A stretch of DNA of 64,000 nucleotides from Diphasiastrum complanatum (lineage: Eukaryota; Streptophyta; Lycopodiopsida; Lycopodiales; Lycopodiaceae): positions 19,377,303-19,441,302 of the forward strand of contig CM055098.1 of assembly GCA_029204225.1 (NCBI GenBank), given 5' to 3'. Every line of letters begins with the position of its first letter. Position 1 is the stretch's first letter. Position numbers and translations under genes: made by a program. The notes beneath the pieces were generated by a model. The model had not been told where the DNA came from and did not search any database. It saw nothing but the letters and a program-made list of their open reading frames with translations. Below are positions 1 to 13,851 of the stretch, piece by piece.

Positions 1-865
1 CTGTTCGTGAAATCTTGCATGTGTGGTCAGACTATGCACTTGAAAGGTATGATACAGCCATCCAGTTTCAGTTACTCCCATGCTCTCTCATGCCAAAAAA
101 GCACCAGCTTTATTACTCAGTTAGTTTCTGTTATCAGGTATAGAGCTGAAAAAAACAGCAAATCTCTTTGTCGTGATGGATTACATGATGTGCAGAAATA
201 GGCAACGGGAACGTTCTTGGGCTGCTGAAGCATCATACAAGAGGCGTAAGCTTGCAGATTACTTCTCAGCCTGGCATCACTACACTCTTGCCTCGACTGA
301 ATCAGCTTTTACCCTTCAGGGGAGCATACAAATTTATCACCAAGCTAAAAGTAGTAAAAGCTCAATGCAAGAACCACCATATAGAAGTATTGATGGGGAT
401 AAAACTGAGTACAGATTTCAAAATACATTTGTGGGCATTCCTAACTATACACCACACTTTGGAAAGAGCTCAGCTTTGGCAACAGCCTCACAAAAAGTCA
501 TAATTGAGGAAGTATCCCAATCCTCTGACCAGTCTGGGACCATTTTATTTCCTCTTTCCTCTGCACCTGACCAGGATTCAGAACAAAGAAGAATAGGTCT
601 TGCCCTCGATCCTTTGAGGCAAGGACATATGATAGAAAGCAATGCCATGAATGCTTGCTTCTTTGAAAGTTTGGATAACCAAGATGCTAGAACGTGGAAT
701 GGAGCCTCTCATTCAGCTCATCAATTATGTCTTGAGAGTAACAGAATGGATGAAGTTGTTGCGAACGATGGCTGTTGGCCATACGAGCTTCCTAAAACTG
801 GTGTTGCTTGGATCAGATACTCTGTTAAGCAGCACAATCCTTTACAACAGAGCTGGCAAAAGTAA
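1..865 (+). CDS. 3' exons of a gene with Sfi1-like W/Y helical repeats (partial)
   Basis: Two exons can be joined. The first is 1-46 (codons starting at 3) and reads through the motif LHVWSDYALER before a donor AAAG/GTATGA. The second starts at 196 after TGATGTGCAG and runs to a stop at 863-865. The 149-bp intron (47-195) restores phase exactly: two bases (AG) plus A give Arg. Across the join the protein has two copies of a helical pattern, VWSDYALER and YFSAWHHYT, about 31 residues apart, with many Arg, Lys and Trp. This spacing and composition resemble Sfi1-type centrin-binding repeats. The remaining 210 residues are polar and low in motifs. The 5' part of the gene lies outside the window. 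The splice reading comes from the sequence; the family assignment is inference. A possible further exon lies near 1901-2058. Confidence 0.55.
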
Positions 866-3224
866 TACAATCTCTCTGTTCACAAATGCCTGGTGTTGCT
901 AACATTCTCATTCAGCTGAAATGGAGATATTGCACTGGACATGCTCGATGGTTTTCATGTGAAAGAAGGCAGTTTCCTTTGTCAGCTGGAAATGTAAATG
1001 CTTGTGATAATACTTGATCATAGAAGGCTGTGCTCAGTTGTTTTTGGTCTTTAATCCAACGTCTGATGCCACCTTACAAGAGCTCTATAGTTGAGTTTGG
1101 GCCATTTTTCCAATCTCAAAGTAGCAACTTGATATGCAGTTGTAAATGTCAAAGTTATGAGAAAAGTATAGTTATCACTTTCACTGTTCTGTTCTTGCCT
1201 TGGTGTGGGGTTTCTAAGATGGGCAAGCTCAGACAGAAATGTCATTTTTTCCTTCATGTGTTAGGCATTGGAACATCTTACTTTTGATATATCAGATCAA
1301 TCTGTGGCTGAAAAGATATCATGCACTATTCTTTTATTTTCATACTCTTTTATGCAAAAAGTTAAGTTTTTTTTATTGTGTCTTTACCTTCCATCTGGTT
1401 CTATTGTGTATTTGGATACTGGAACCACAAGTATAAAAAAATTGAGAATTTTTTCAAGGCAAAAAAGATAGCGCTTTGTCTAACTTGGTTTGCAAAATGA
1501 TACACACCTCTAATCCACAATCCAGGAAGGTGCCTAAATCAATCCAGAACCTTCAATGTTGATCTATGTTAATGCAAGCAAGGAACCCACTATCTTGTCC
1601 AGGTTTCTCAAGTGAACAATTTTCCCTTTTCGGTGAATATTATGGGCATTTGAGGCAAAAAAATTTGGCTGCTCCTGGTTCAGAACCTTTGAAATATGGT
1701 TGCATAGTTGTGACAAGCTCCTTCAGGCCATGAAGGCCACTATCTAAGCTGCTGACTACTCGATGAGCACCTTCTTTTTAGAAAAGAAGAGAGGAACTTC
1801 AAAAAAATTTGGTGCAGCTGGTAAGCAGGAGTACCATGTTAATATTCAATGTCATTTTGCTCTCGTTATTTTCTAGTTTTCTTACTGAACACTTGCAAAA
1901 GAAGTGTGGCGTCTCACGAGTCCTCAGACTTGGATTTGCGGTCTCCAGAGAACCGGATAATGCATGATATACAAGTGATTGAAAACTTGCCCCAAGAGTT
2001 CATCCTTCAAAACTCTGAGTATGCAATCTGGAAATCCTATTCATTGTTCAGATTATAACCTTCATAGCATTGGCTAGGCTTTTCTTGGTCAATCTGAATT
2101 TGATAATGCATCAAGAGCATATAGAGGTCAGTGAGTTAAATTATATCAGGAAAATGTCACCATGCATCAAGTAAAAGTATCAGATTTCATGCTTTATGAA
2201 CCCAGTTACAATTCTTGTAATGATCCTGTAGTAAAGCTCAGTATCAGACGAATTGTAGATGCCCGATTATATGCACTGTGTTTCTATCAGTGCCACTGAT
2301 GTCTAACTATGCAGCTAGTTGTGTTGGTCAAATAGAGTTCCTGAAGTTGTCATGACTTTTTGAGTTCAGTTAAGTTCAAAAATTATGTAGATACGTTCTA
2401 ATGCTTTCTCCCTTTGATAATGAACATACAGATATTGCTGATGCTCTCATCTGAGAGCATAAACAGGTTGACGGTAATGCACCCAGCCAATTTCATCGCT
2501 TTCCTTTGCTTACTCCCTCCAAAGTTACTGGATACTCTTTGACCCCCCCAAAGATACTCTAGATGGGCTTGCTTCTTTTCGAGATGGCAATAGTCCAGGC
2601 CCAGGCTTTTCTTTGAATCCCATAGGAAGTTTAACTTTTCGTACTTAACAAAAAGAATGACGGCCTCTGTCTTGAGTTTAGAAACTCTCTCCTATACTTA
2701 TGGACATAGAGTTTGATGAATATTCTAGTGGATCCTTCCCCGGTGTTTTTTGCTCTATAGTTACTGAACTTATCCCCAGAAAAAATATACTGAGCATTAG
2801 TTGTGATTGTCTATAGAACTCAAGCTATGCTTAATAACAGTTATATGATTATTACAAAAGACAATCCTCCCTGACAATGTAAATTGGAGCACAATATGAA
2901 TTTATCAAAGGCCAACATACCCGTGATACTAGTCACTTCAATTCCCACATATGTTTTTGTCTTCTCTAACTGAAGAGTTGTTATATTCCAAATTGCTTAC
3001 AAAGAGCATTTGACAAAATCAGTTAGGACTCTCTCATCTCTTTTGGTTTTCCTCCTGCATGATCCTTTTGACCCAGGCTATTTTCAAAATTATCTAAATT
3101 TGAAAACTGCAAAAATTCAGCCCTAGCTTATTGAGCTAAGTTTAAAAGACTAAGAAAAAACTAATGACAATCACTTGTGACTACTAAGAGGTCTATAGAC
3201 CACTTCTTCAACTACCACTAAATT
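866..3224. other. 3' flank of the first gene, no clear gene
   Basis: AT-rich sequence with short open frames only. The stretch 1901-2058 (+) reads as a polar peptide ending in a stop and could be an alternative last exon of the upstream gene, but no acceptor gives a consistent phase with the exon ending at 865. I see no RNA gene or transposon domain here. Confidence 0.4.
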
Positions 3225-3256
3225 TGTGTGTGTGTGTGTGTGCGCGCACGCCGCAC

Positions 3257-3328
<72 letters not shown>
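3225..3328. repeat. (TG)n-(GA)n compound microsatellite
   Basis: About 9 TG units, a short GC-rich bridge (gcgcgcacgccgcacgc), then about 35 GA units. Confidence 0.95.
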
Positions 3329-3330
<2 letters not shown>

Positions 3331-4333
3331 ACATGACAAAACATTTAGCGAGAAATAGGTAGCTAGCTAGCTTATCATTGATGTTGATGGATTTAAACTT
3401 CACATAATCTAAGACAAATATACTTCAATCAATTGGCAAAGGTGCAAGTATATGAGTGTGTCCAATATCTAAACATTCCACTCTTATCTAAAACCCAATT
3501 TAAAGAAACTAATTTTTTTCTACAACCATTCAAGTTAAAATAAATATTGTTGGTCAAAAATGTGTCCCACCATATAAGGGGGTCCAAAATATAAGGAACA
3601 AAGCAAATTCTATTCACTCCTCATGTCTCTAGAACCAGCATAACGTCATTTCTCTACACATATTCAACATTGTTTTCCATGTTTGCAAAAGGTGAGGAGT
3701 CATCAGCTCTATGGAAGGCGCTCTCTCCTCTTGTTTTTCTCTTGCATATTTGCATTAGATTGGAGTCAGACTCTTGAACTACAAGCAGAGTATGAGATGT
3801 CCTTAACCAACTCACCACTTACTGGAGGACTAGGTCCTCATATATTTGGAATGATTGATGCATAGATGATCGAGCCAAAGGTGTAGTCAATGGTCTTCCT
3901 TTTCCCACCTTTATCAACAAGTTGTGAAGGAAACACTAGTTCATGAGTCATCTCCATCACCATTATCATAATAGAAATTTGAGTGTTTTTTCCTTTGTGA
4001 AGAGAGCTTGGTCACTCAACATCACCATCTCCACACAATGATGATGTCCACAAGAGGAGGTTATGGATGTAACCTCGTGATGTTGATGGTAGCACCAAAA
4101 GGTTACTATAGAACATTCCATGTAGCCAAGGAAAAAAATAACAATCCATATTCATATTTCTACTGTGTTGTCGAACTAGCCAATTTTATCGCTTTCACAC
4201 ATAGCTCAGTGCCAACCAATTCGAGATTACGTGATTACTCTCAACTTTGTTAACCCACACAATTATATTCAAAGTTCAAGCTACACCTAACATTTTTACC
4301 AATAAGAATTCAATCTCAAAACATTGATGCCTC
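3329..4333. other. AT-rich intergenic sequence
   Basis: No domain, splice-consistent exon or element end recognised. Two short open frames on the plus strand (3683-3865 and 4008-4253) have no recognisable motif and look like chance. Confidence 0.4.
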
Positions 4334-4411
4334 AAATTCTTGACAAGCTTCTAATGAGTTTAAAAGAATTTTAAGATTCTTTTAAACTCATTCGAAGCTT
4401 GTCAACAATTT
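4334..4411. repeat. Near-perfect 36-bp inverted repeat (hairpin)
   Basis: Arms 4334-4369 and 4376-4411 are reverse complements with two mismatches, separated by 6 bases (tttaag). The inner 28 bases differ at one position. The arm core is GACAAGCTTC...GAGTTTAAAAGAAT. It could be a tiny foldback transposon or a young hairpin RNA locus. Confidence 0.9.
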
Positions 4412-6139
4412 TTCATTATTTTGGAATCACTAAACTAAAGGGTCACCAACACTTAAGGGCACATAATAATTATAAAGAAAAATTAAAACATCTATCAGGA
4501 AAGGAACACAATCATATTCAAGTATGACATGAGTGGGCTACAGCAAATAAATCAAAGAAAAAGATTGATGCAACATTCTCTTAATTCCTAAGAGCATTAT
4601 AATATACAAAGAGTGATATTCCTTGAGACTTTATGAGGTCGCACATAGATTTGGAGAAATTATGTAATCCTTGAGATAGTACAACATATGTAAACCACAT
4701 GAGAGAAACATGCTAGCGGAATAATAACTTTGAAATACATAAAAATAGATTATGGTCCATAAATTGTTTGTGAAGGAGTGGGAAGATGTCATAGCCTATG
4801 AAAAGTGAAAAAAAATTTTGACATGAGAAAAGAGTTTCCATTGTAAATTAAAATGCTATGCCAAATCTTAACGCTTGGGAAAGGAATTTACGGTGAGACC
4901 TTAACATTGGGTTTCGAATCCATTCAATCCTTGTTATAATTTTGTGTTACAAGGTAAAAAGCCTGACAAAAATCCATTCCCCAATACATGATGAGCTATT
5001 TATTGGATTTGCAATGAAATCTACACAAACAAAGTAAAGTACTTTTCAAATTTATTGACAAGGTACTAAAGATGTATATTGGGCCCAAATTGATACTATT
5101 GATATCATAAAATGTGTGTATCAAAAGTTTTATATTTGAATTAGCCAAAACAACTCGATGGTTCGTCATAAATAGTAAATTTGCATGTATCTATACCTAG
5201 CTAGAGACTATTATGTCAATAATTTATGGAAATTCATAACTAAATTAACTGTAGACAAGTCTTTATAACACTTTCGAATGTTGTTATGCACACATCAGTA
5301 TCATTTCTAGGATGTTGACCCATTGTGATACATATGCAACCTAAATATTAAATTAGTATCCAAGAGTAGACTTTTTAGGATGCAAGTAATACATTCAACA
5401 CACACACACAAAAAATATGCACTTAGTTTGTATTAATAATACCTTCAAGAAGTGATTGAAAAATCTTCATCATAGAAATAATATTACAGATGTCATTTGT
5501 ATAAGTGTCTCTATAGGGCCATAGAGAGTGTCTGTATACCTTAGGCTTATTCATGTGAATGCTTCATTGGATTGGGCAATCAAAGAATCTCATAAATACA
5601 AGCTTGCTACTAGACATCAAAAATATTTTCTATTGATGATTGTGTCAAGACATTGAACTACTTATGTCAAAGGCCCACCTTATGTTGCATTAGACTACTT
5701 AAAACAAGATATTTTTATCATGTGATTCTAATGAACCTTCAAAGCATTATTTATTGTTTTCTATTATGAATGAAGCCAAAAGTAAATAAAAGGTTGTTTT
5801 TATTATTGTATAATATATCTCCTTGTTTACCTACTAAAATTAGTTTCAAAGCATTTTTAATTATTGTTACTTTGTAAATAATGTAGAACCAAAATCAAAC
5901 AACATTCACACTTTGGCGATGAATTTTACCACCTTGAGCTTTAAAAAAATTTGTGCCTATGCATAATCATAATGTATCAAAAGTGAAACATTGAGCAAGC
6001 TAAATATGCTATTGACACACTATCAAAGTACTTTGCACCAAGCAACGAAAATGTTTGCATCGCCACATATATCCGAATGAACAACATCTAGAACATCTTT
6101 TTGTTGCATGCTTATGACTCGATCTAAATGGAATCCTAG
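4412..6139. other. AT-rich sequence without recognised features
   Basis: No open frame of note and no recognisable element end. It may include the decayed 3' part (RT and LTR) of the neighbouring copia fragment, but I see no motif that supports this. Confidence 0.35.
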
Positions 6140-7540
6140 TCTACTTTCCGACAATGCACATCTTCTTGTCTAGATAATCGAGATCAAGTACTAAGGATTG
6201 TCTAAACATGTTCAATACAAATATATGATTCAGGTGACCTAACCTATAGTGCCAAAGTAATGCTTTATCAACTAGAACAAAAGTATTCAAGGCTTGACTT
6301 GTGTCAGAATAACAATGAATCAGTCTATATGAATATCCAAGCATCTTTCCAAGTGCAAGGACCTTATTCGTCCTAGCGACAATTCAGCATTGATAAGATT
6401 CAAATTCTACCCTATGACCTAAATCGATGATTCTGCTTACTGATAACAAATTTGTCACCAGTTTAGACACATACATAACATTTGATAGTAACTTGAATTG
6501 ATCATGCTGGAACTTCAATATTACAGTGCCTTCACCTTCGATAGTGTGTGTACTATCGTCACCAAGATGAACGAACTTCTTTGTACTGTAAGGCATATAG
6601 AAATGAAAATGTTCGTGATCATTTGTCATATGTTCAGTGACTCTAGAATTGAGATACCAAGCATTATTGACTTGAGTTTTTTGATCTCTGATCATGAACA
6701 CTCCTTCATCCATGTCTTGAACTTAATATTGTAATGTAACTACAACTACATTTGCCTATTGATCTGATTATTTGTTGTTGGAGTTCTTCGCTTTCAGTAT
6801 TCTACAATCTTGAATCTCATGATTAGTGCATTTGCAATACTTAAGGAACATATTCTTCTTCGACTATGGATTCGATAATTATTCTTGAATCTGTGTCTAC
6901 TTCTGATTTAAAACAAATTGTTTTGAGCCTTTCTTCTTCTAACATTTAGTGTCTTTGTTTACATATAGAACATGTGATACTAAATTTGAAGAGTTGATTG
7001 CGCTTCTTCGATTGTCTTCCTGCAGCAACATAGCGATTATTCTTGAGAGAGTTAGATGTGGGTGTGTCGTTATGATCATCACCCAGTTTTTTGTATGTAG
7101 GTGGCAGACTCGATAACAATGTCATAATTGCATCTTGATCATCAATAGTTGATCCGACATCTACCATCTGCTGCAAGATGTTCAAGAACTAGTTAATGTG
7201 ATTCTGAAGTGAATCACCATTAGACATCTTGAGTGAAAAAATTTTCCTTCTGAGACGAAGTAATGTCTCTCACATCATATATTGCACTTAGGATATCCCA
7301 TACTTCTTTTGAAGTTTGAGCCTCAGATACATGGCCAAATTGAGTATCCAATATAGTGAGAATGGTTAACACGAAAGCTTTACCATCCTTCAATTTTCAT
7401 TTGGAGTCGGTTGTGTCATCCTCAAGCTTCAATTCAATTCCTGTGACAACATCCCAAAGCTCATTGGCAATTAGCAAGGTCTTCATCTTAAATTTTCACA
7501 AATGATAATTTGATCCATTTTCCTTGTATATGGTGAGACC
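6140..7540 (-). mobile_element. Degenerate Ty1/copia retrotransposon fragment (gag, protease, pre-integrase)
   Basis: Read on the minus strand. The gag start region (about 7540-7190) contains the copia-type peptide FKMKTLLIANELWDVV and a conserved EVWDIL segment. The UBN2-type gag continues at 6946-7185 (TLLSSLPPTY). The protease region is 6384-6713, where the catalytic DSGA motif reads NSRV, so it should be dead. The GAG-pre-integrase motif LWHYRLGHLN lies at 6141-6344. Stops and frameshifts interrupt all of these. No LTRs, integrase core or RT are visible. Confidence 0.85.
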
Positions 7541-7603
7541 AACTTTGCTTTGTAAACATAACAGAATAAACATTGTTGTATGTATATTGCTTTATGCTTG
7601 CAG

Positions 7604-9244
<1,641 letters not shown>

Positions 9245-9871
9245 GTTGTGAGAAAGAGAAAAGTAGAGTTAATGCTATTTGGTTTTGGTTATGTTTATGG
9301 TCCAATGCAACTTTGCTTGTAAGTAGAAGTAGCCTTTAGCTCTTTTTGTTGAGTAAGCATCTCCAAGGCTCCTAGGATCGAGCCCTCAGTAGTCCCCTTG
9401 CTACATACGACTTAGGAGAAGGTGGATAACACCCTTTTCTTCTTGACAACAGTAAGTATCACAAAAAATAAAGTTGTTGTATTGAAAAGCTATAGTTGAT
9501 CTTTCATTGCCAATGGAGATTCAAGCAATGAGACTGGGCCCAAAAAATGCCCTTTAGTTGCCCCTTTATTGGAAAGAAGAGTACCATCTCATTGCCGCAA
9601 GAAAGCAACTATAAGTGTAGTTTGAAATATGTGGGGCCAATATGTTAAGCATTGGCCAATGGAGGCCAACTATGTAGATGGAAAGACTTGTCATGGTTTT
9701 GAAGTTGAAATGAGCCTAAGATTCTTAAACGGTGTTCATATAAGAAGTTTGAACATACACACACAGAGGAACATGTGTTGATGAACTTTTGAGTTTTGGG
9801 ACCACTATTAGTAAATAATTATTTGACCTTATATGTATTACCACTTTGATTGGTTGCAATTTTTGGCCCTC
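9245..9871. other. Non-coding spacer
   Basis: No domain, repeat pair or splice-consistent exon recognised. Confidence 0.35.
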
Positions 9872-10018
9872 AAAATAGTAAGCCCTCGGAGAAAATCTTG
9901 AAAATATGGAGCTCTCATGGATGAAATTTGAAAATGTGGAGCCATTATAGATGGAATCTTGAAAGTACATAGCCCTCATGGTTAGAATCTTGAAAATAAG
10001 TAGCTCTCTTGTGGGTCC
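9872..10018. repeat. Degenerate 30-31 bp tandem repeat, about 4.5 copies
   Basis: The unit is close to AATCTTGAAAATATGGAGCT plus CTCATGGATG, with successive copies starting near 9894, 9925, 9955 and 9986 and a partial copy before 9894. Downstream, at about 10050-10160, a second degenerate direct repeat has the core TAGGTGTTTGTGG and the word CAAGCTCTA in both copies. Confidence 0.8.
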
Positions 10019-10554
10019 CACATATTAAAGCCATATACTAAGTGTCATGGACCATAGGTGTTTGTGGTCTCCACATAGGTCAAGCTCTAGGCCATTCTTG
10101 TTCCAAGTGGCATGAAGTTATGACCCATAGGTGTTTGTGGGCCCCACAAACTCAAGCTCTATACTAATTGTCTGGAGGCACATTGTAGGGATATAATAGG
10201 AAGTCCTCTTGTCTAACATAGTGAACTTTTGGTAGCAATGGAAGGCTCATGTGGTCATTCTTTGTCTCTCAAGGGGATGTGAGAATGTCAGCCCAATTAG
10301 ACAAAACACGATTCTTGCGTTTTGATTCCACGTCGTTTTAGGGTTTTTGACTAGCACAAGTCAATGACATTTTCTTGACTGAGACGTGTGTTTTTTGTAA
10401 TCCCATAAGTAAAATGTTGTTTGGATTAAAAGCTCATATATATCGTTGCGTTTCAAAACTTAAAAATCTTGAAATGAGTTAATGTGATCTTCAAACTGAA
10501 AGGCATGAAAATCTAAGGTTTTGTTGAGATTAGGGTTTTTGGAATGAGAAATAG

Positions 10555-10556
<2 letters not shown>

Positions 10557-10591
<35 letters not shown>

Positions 10592-10620
10592 TGTGAGAGA
10601 TAGAGAGAGAGAGAGAGAGG
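10557..10620. repeat. (GT)n-(GA)n microsatellite
   Basis: GT run with one interruption followed by a GA run. Confidence 0.95.
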
Positions 10621-10636
10621 TGTTAGCTTTGTCTTG

Positions 10637-10868
10637 GCCACACGATCAGGCATTTAAAGGACTTGACCCACATTCTTAGATGATGTAGCAAGATACATGA
10701 TTGCATGATATATTTTTTTGGTGGGGAAAGTCATCCTCCGAGGCCATTTTGTCGGGGAAGGGTCTTCAGCCAAGGGGAGTAACTTTCTTTTGGCCACACA
10801 ATCAGGCATTTGGTTAGAGAACTTGACCCACATTCTTAGATGATGTAGCAACATACATGACCACATGA
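10637..10868. repeat. Direct duplication of about 75 bp with a 156-bp period
   Basis: Both copies begin GGCCACACRATCAGGCATTT and end in GATGTAGCAASATACATGA (about 10637-10708 and 10793-10868). The spacer (10717-10790) resembles sequence at 23297-23365, just outside the other end of the large copia element. Confidence 0.85.
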
Positions 10869-10923
10869 TTTTTTGTTTGTTTGTTTGTTTGTTTTTTTTG
10901 GTGGTGGTGGTGGTGGTGGTGGT

Positions 10924-10981
<58 letters not shown>

Positions 10982-10990
10982 GGGGGGCGG
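10867..10990. repeat. Compound low-complexity tract (TTTG)n (GGT)n (GT)n (G)n
   Basis: Four adjoining simple repeats ending in a G run of more than 20 bases. They abut the PBS-like sequence that precedes the left LTR of the copia element. Confidence 0.95.
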
Positions 10991-11011
10991 CGGTTGGCTC
11001 TTATACCAATT

Positions 11012-11967
11012 TGTGGGATCGGATGGAATGTGAATTATCAGCTCTGATACCACATCGGTTGACGTTTTGGAGATGTCAACTGTTGAAACAAAGAATTCTT
11101 GATGACTGACAGGATCGTAAAATTACTTCGAGAATGGATTTTGTGAGCTGTTCTTTGCGTTGAATCAGATTATCAGTGTAGGAGTCTTAGACTACCGTGA
11201 AAGAGATATTGCAAAAATGATTACGCGTTTGAGACAGCCATGCAATCCTTTAATATTGATAACCTAGTATGAAGAGAATGTAGAATCAATTTAGACATCA
11301 GAGACAGCCATACATTCTCTGATAATAGTGTTTGTGTAAGAGGAGTGAGAGTTATCATTCAACAAGAATGCAAAAGGATGTAGAACAATAGCGAATCTGT
11401 ATAATGAAGTTGTAGAAACAATGATCAGATACCTAATTAGACAGTTGTTGTTGGAGCGTGAAGACGTAGACAGTCTGTACATGGAATACTGTGTATTTCT
11501 GCAGAGTGTCGCCTGTGTAATATCCCGTGTAAATCTGCAGTGTCACCTTTGTGGTATCCCATGTAAAACTGCAATGTCGGTTTTTTTGCCTTTTTGTCGC
11601 CTGTCAGAAACTGCATGTAAAAATGCAGTGTCGCATTTTGCCCTAATTGTTGCTTGTCAAAAACTGCATGTAAAAATGCAGTGTCGCATTTTTCACAAAA
11701 AGTGTCACTTTTGTAGAAGTGCCTAATTGGCCCAAAAAACAACTTAGATAAGTGTCGCTAAACACTTAGTTGCAAATTAAGGTAAACGGAAGCGACAGTG
11801 TCGGGTGTCGGGTTTTTTGTCTGTGGAAAAGACTATGGTGACAATTAGTTCAAATATGCAGAGTATTGGAAAACAGTTCATTTTCTGCAGGTTGCATTTG
11901 AGAGAGTAAAAATCAGAGAAGGAAGAAAGACTGTTGGGATGAGTAGAAGTTAGATTAAATTCCAACA
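11012..11967 (-). repeat. 3' LTR of the copia element
   Basis: On the plus strand it starts TGTGGGATCGG and ends TTCCAACA, so on the element strand it runs TGTTGGAATT...CCCACA. It matches the right LTR but lacks the segment corresponding to about 22459-22752. Outside its left end sits another PBS-like stretch (GGCTCTTATACCA), which suggests a former tandem arrangement. It contains short internal repeats of CTGCATGTAAAAATGCAG near 11610-11690. Confidence 0.88.
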
Positions 11968-12009
11968 CTCCCCCTTAAGCTAACTGCTATGAATCTTAAC
12001 TGCATTTGA

Positions 12010-12600
12010 GATTTATCATATCTACTAAGGTAGAATGTCTATCTTTAGACAATGGCTTTGTCAGAATATCAGCCAACATACTGTCTCTATGACAATAACT
12101 TAGAACAACATCTTGGTTCTGAACTTTCTCTCTAAGAAAATGGAACTGAACTTCTATGTGTTTAGTTTTAGCATGAGTACGTGGTTCAGAGATAGAGCTA
12201 TGAAGCTATGATTGTCGCACTGGAGTATTCTTGGACCGATCTATGGAAATTGCAAATTCTACAGCAGCCTCCTTAGCCAAATGATCTCCTTCACTGCTGA
12301 TGTAGCTGCAACATATTCTGATTTCATAGAGGACAACGAAATGCATTTTTGCTTTCTGTTGTACCATGAAATGGGTCTTCCTGCAAGAAAACAAATATAA
12401 CTTGATGTGGAATTTTTGGTATCCATGTCTCCTACCCAATCAGAATTCGGATAGGTAGTCAGTGTGTGTGCAACTTCTGTATTTCCATTGTAACTCAAGG
12501 CATGGTGCTTTGAGGCTTGAATGTACTTCAGAACTCTTTGCAGGGCTTTCCAGTTTTGTAGGCCTGGATTGGACATGAATTGCAATAGTGTGCTTACAGC
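12010..12600 (-). pseudogene. Copia RNase H domain
   Basis: On the minus strand the segment 12259-12585 reads PNSDWVGDMDTKNSTSSYIC and, later, ISLSSMKSEYVAA, the copia RNase H signature. The C-terminal part (about 12010-12230) continues in another frame with HIEVQFHFLREKV and DILTKPL, which ends copia polyproteins. A frameshift separates the two. Confidence 0.88.
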
Positions 12601-12621
12601 ATATGCAAGATCAGGTCATGT

Positions 12622-13532
12622 TCAGATCATAGAGTACATGATAGAACCTATGACTGATTGATAGGGGTACTTGCACATTTCTTGCTGATCTGCCTTTGCT
12701 TTGGGACACATGTCTTTGGATAGCTTGCATCTTGGATCCATAGGAGTATCTATGGGTTTGCAATCCTCCATGTCGTATCTGCGAAGTACATTGATAAGGT
12801 AAGATTGTTGGCTTATGGTGATCCTTCTGCTCGCGCGATCTCTGTGAATCTCCATTCCAAGTAGGTAATGGACTGGACCCAAATTAGTCATCTCGAACTC
12901 TGATGAGAGTAAGGATCTGGTTTCTAGTAGTAACTGATTTGAATTGTTGATGATTAGGGAATCATCAACGTATAGTGCTATTATGACATAGCTTGGTCCT
13001 TTTCGTTTTAGATACACATTCAAATATGTGGAACAGGAGGTAAAGTTGTGTTGCAACAAGAAACAATTTATTCTATCGTACCAAGCCCTTGGAGCTTGCT
13101 TCAGGCCGTATAATGCCTTACGCAATTTACATACTAGATGCTCCTTGCCTTGAAGGATGTAATCTTCTGGTTGATAGATGAACACATCTTCTTGTATATA
13201 TTCGTGTAGGAATGTCGTCTGGACGTTCATCTGGTGAATGTTCAGATCTTTTGCAGTAGCTATAGCCAATAAGGTACGAATAGACTGATGCTTTACCACT
13301 AGACTAAAGGTCTCAGTGTAGTCTATCCATCTACTTGTTCAAATCCTTTGACCACTAGTCTAGATTTCCATTTGGATATTAATCCATCTGGTTTAAGCTT
13401 TAGCTTGAAGATCCATTTGGAGTCAATTGGTTTTACACCTATAGGAGGATAGACAAGACTCCAGGTCTTGTTCTTCATTAGAGACTGATACTTAGCATTC
13501 ATGGCAGCTTTCCATTTGTCTGCATCGGGCAT
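12622..13532 (-). pseudogene. Copia reverse transcriptase (RVT_2)
   Basis: Two adjacent frames. 13323-13532 carries the entry motif WKAAMNAKYQSLMKNKTW and KPIDSKWIFKLK. 12622-13299 carries LRKALYGLKQAPRAWYDRI, the catalytic box ALYVDDSLI, and LGMEIHRDR. The catalytic YVDD box is intact, but the frame break near 13300-13323 and the loss of continuity with integrase make it non-functional. Confidence 0.92.
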
Positions 13533-13543
13533 TGACAGTGCTT

Positions 13544-13850
13544 CTACAACAGTGGTAGGTTCATCATGACTGATGAATGTTTGAGGGGTGAAACGATCAG
13601 GTTGTTGTCATTGACTTGCAGACCTTCTAAGTGCATGTGCTTGAGCAGACGAATCTCCTTGGTGAATGACTGGGATCGTAGCATCTTGTGCCTGAACAAT
13701 CGTGGGTCTAGGCCCATCGACGATAAGTGAAGCTGTTGGGATGAACTCCATTGTTTGAACAATCGTATGTCGTTGCCTATTGATGGAGGATAGAGCTGCT
13801 ATGGCAAGCTCTTGCATTGGTTGCTTCTGCTTGAAATTGTGATACTTGTC
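13544..13850 (-). pseudogene. Copia linker between integrase and reverse transcriptase
   Basis: Low-conservation, Gln/Ser/Pro-rich frames on the minus strand, broken by frameshifts, in the position of the variable spacer of copia pol. Confidence 0.6.
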
Positions 13851-13851
13851 T

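Noticed and set aside
10814-11109. His/Pro-rich or Gly-rich open frames
   Set aside because: They translate the (GGT)n(GT)n(G)n low-complexity tract.
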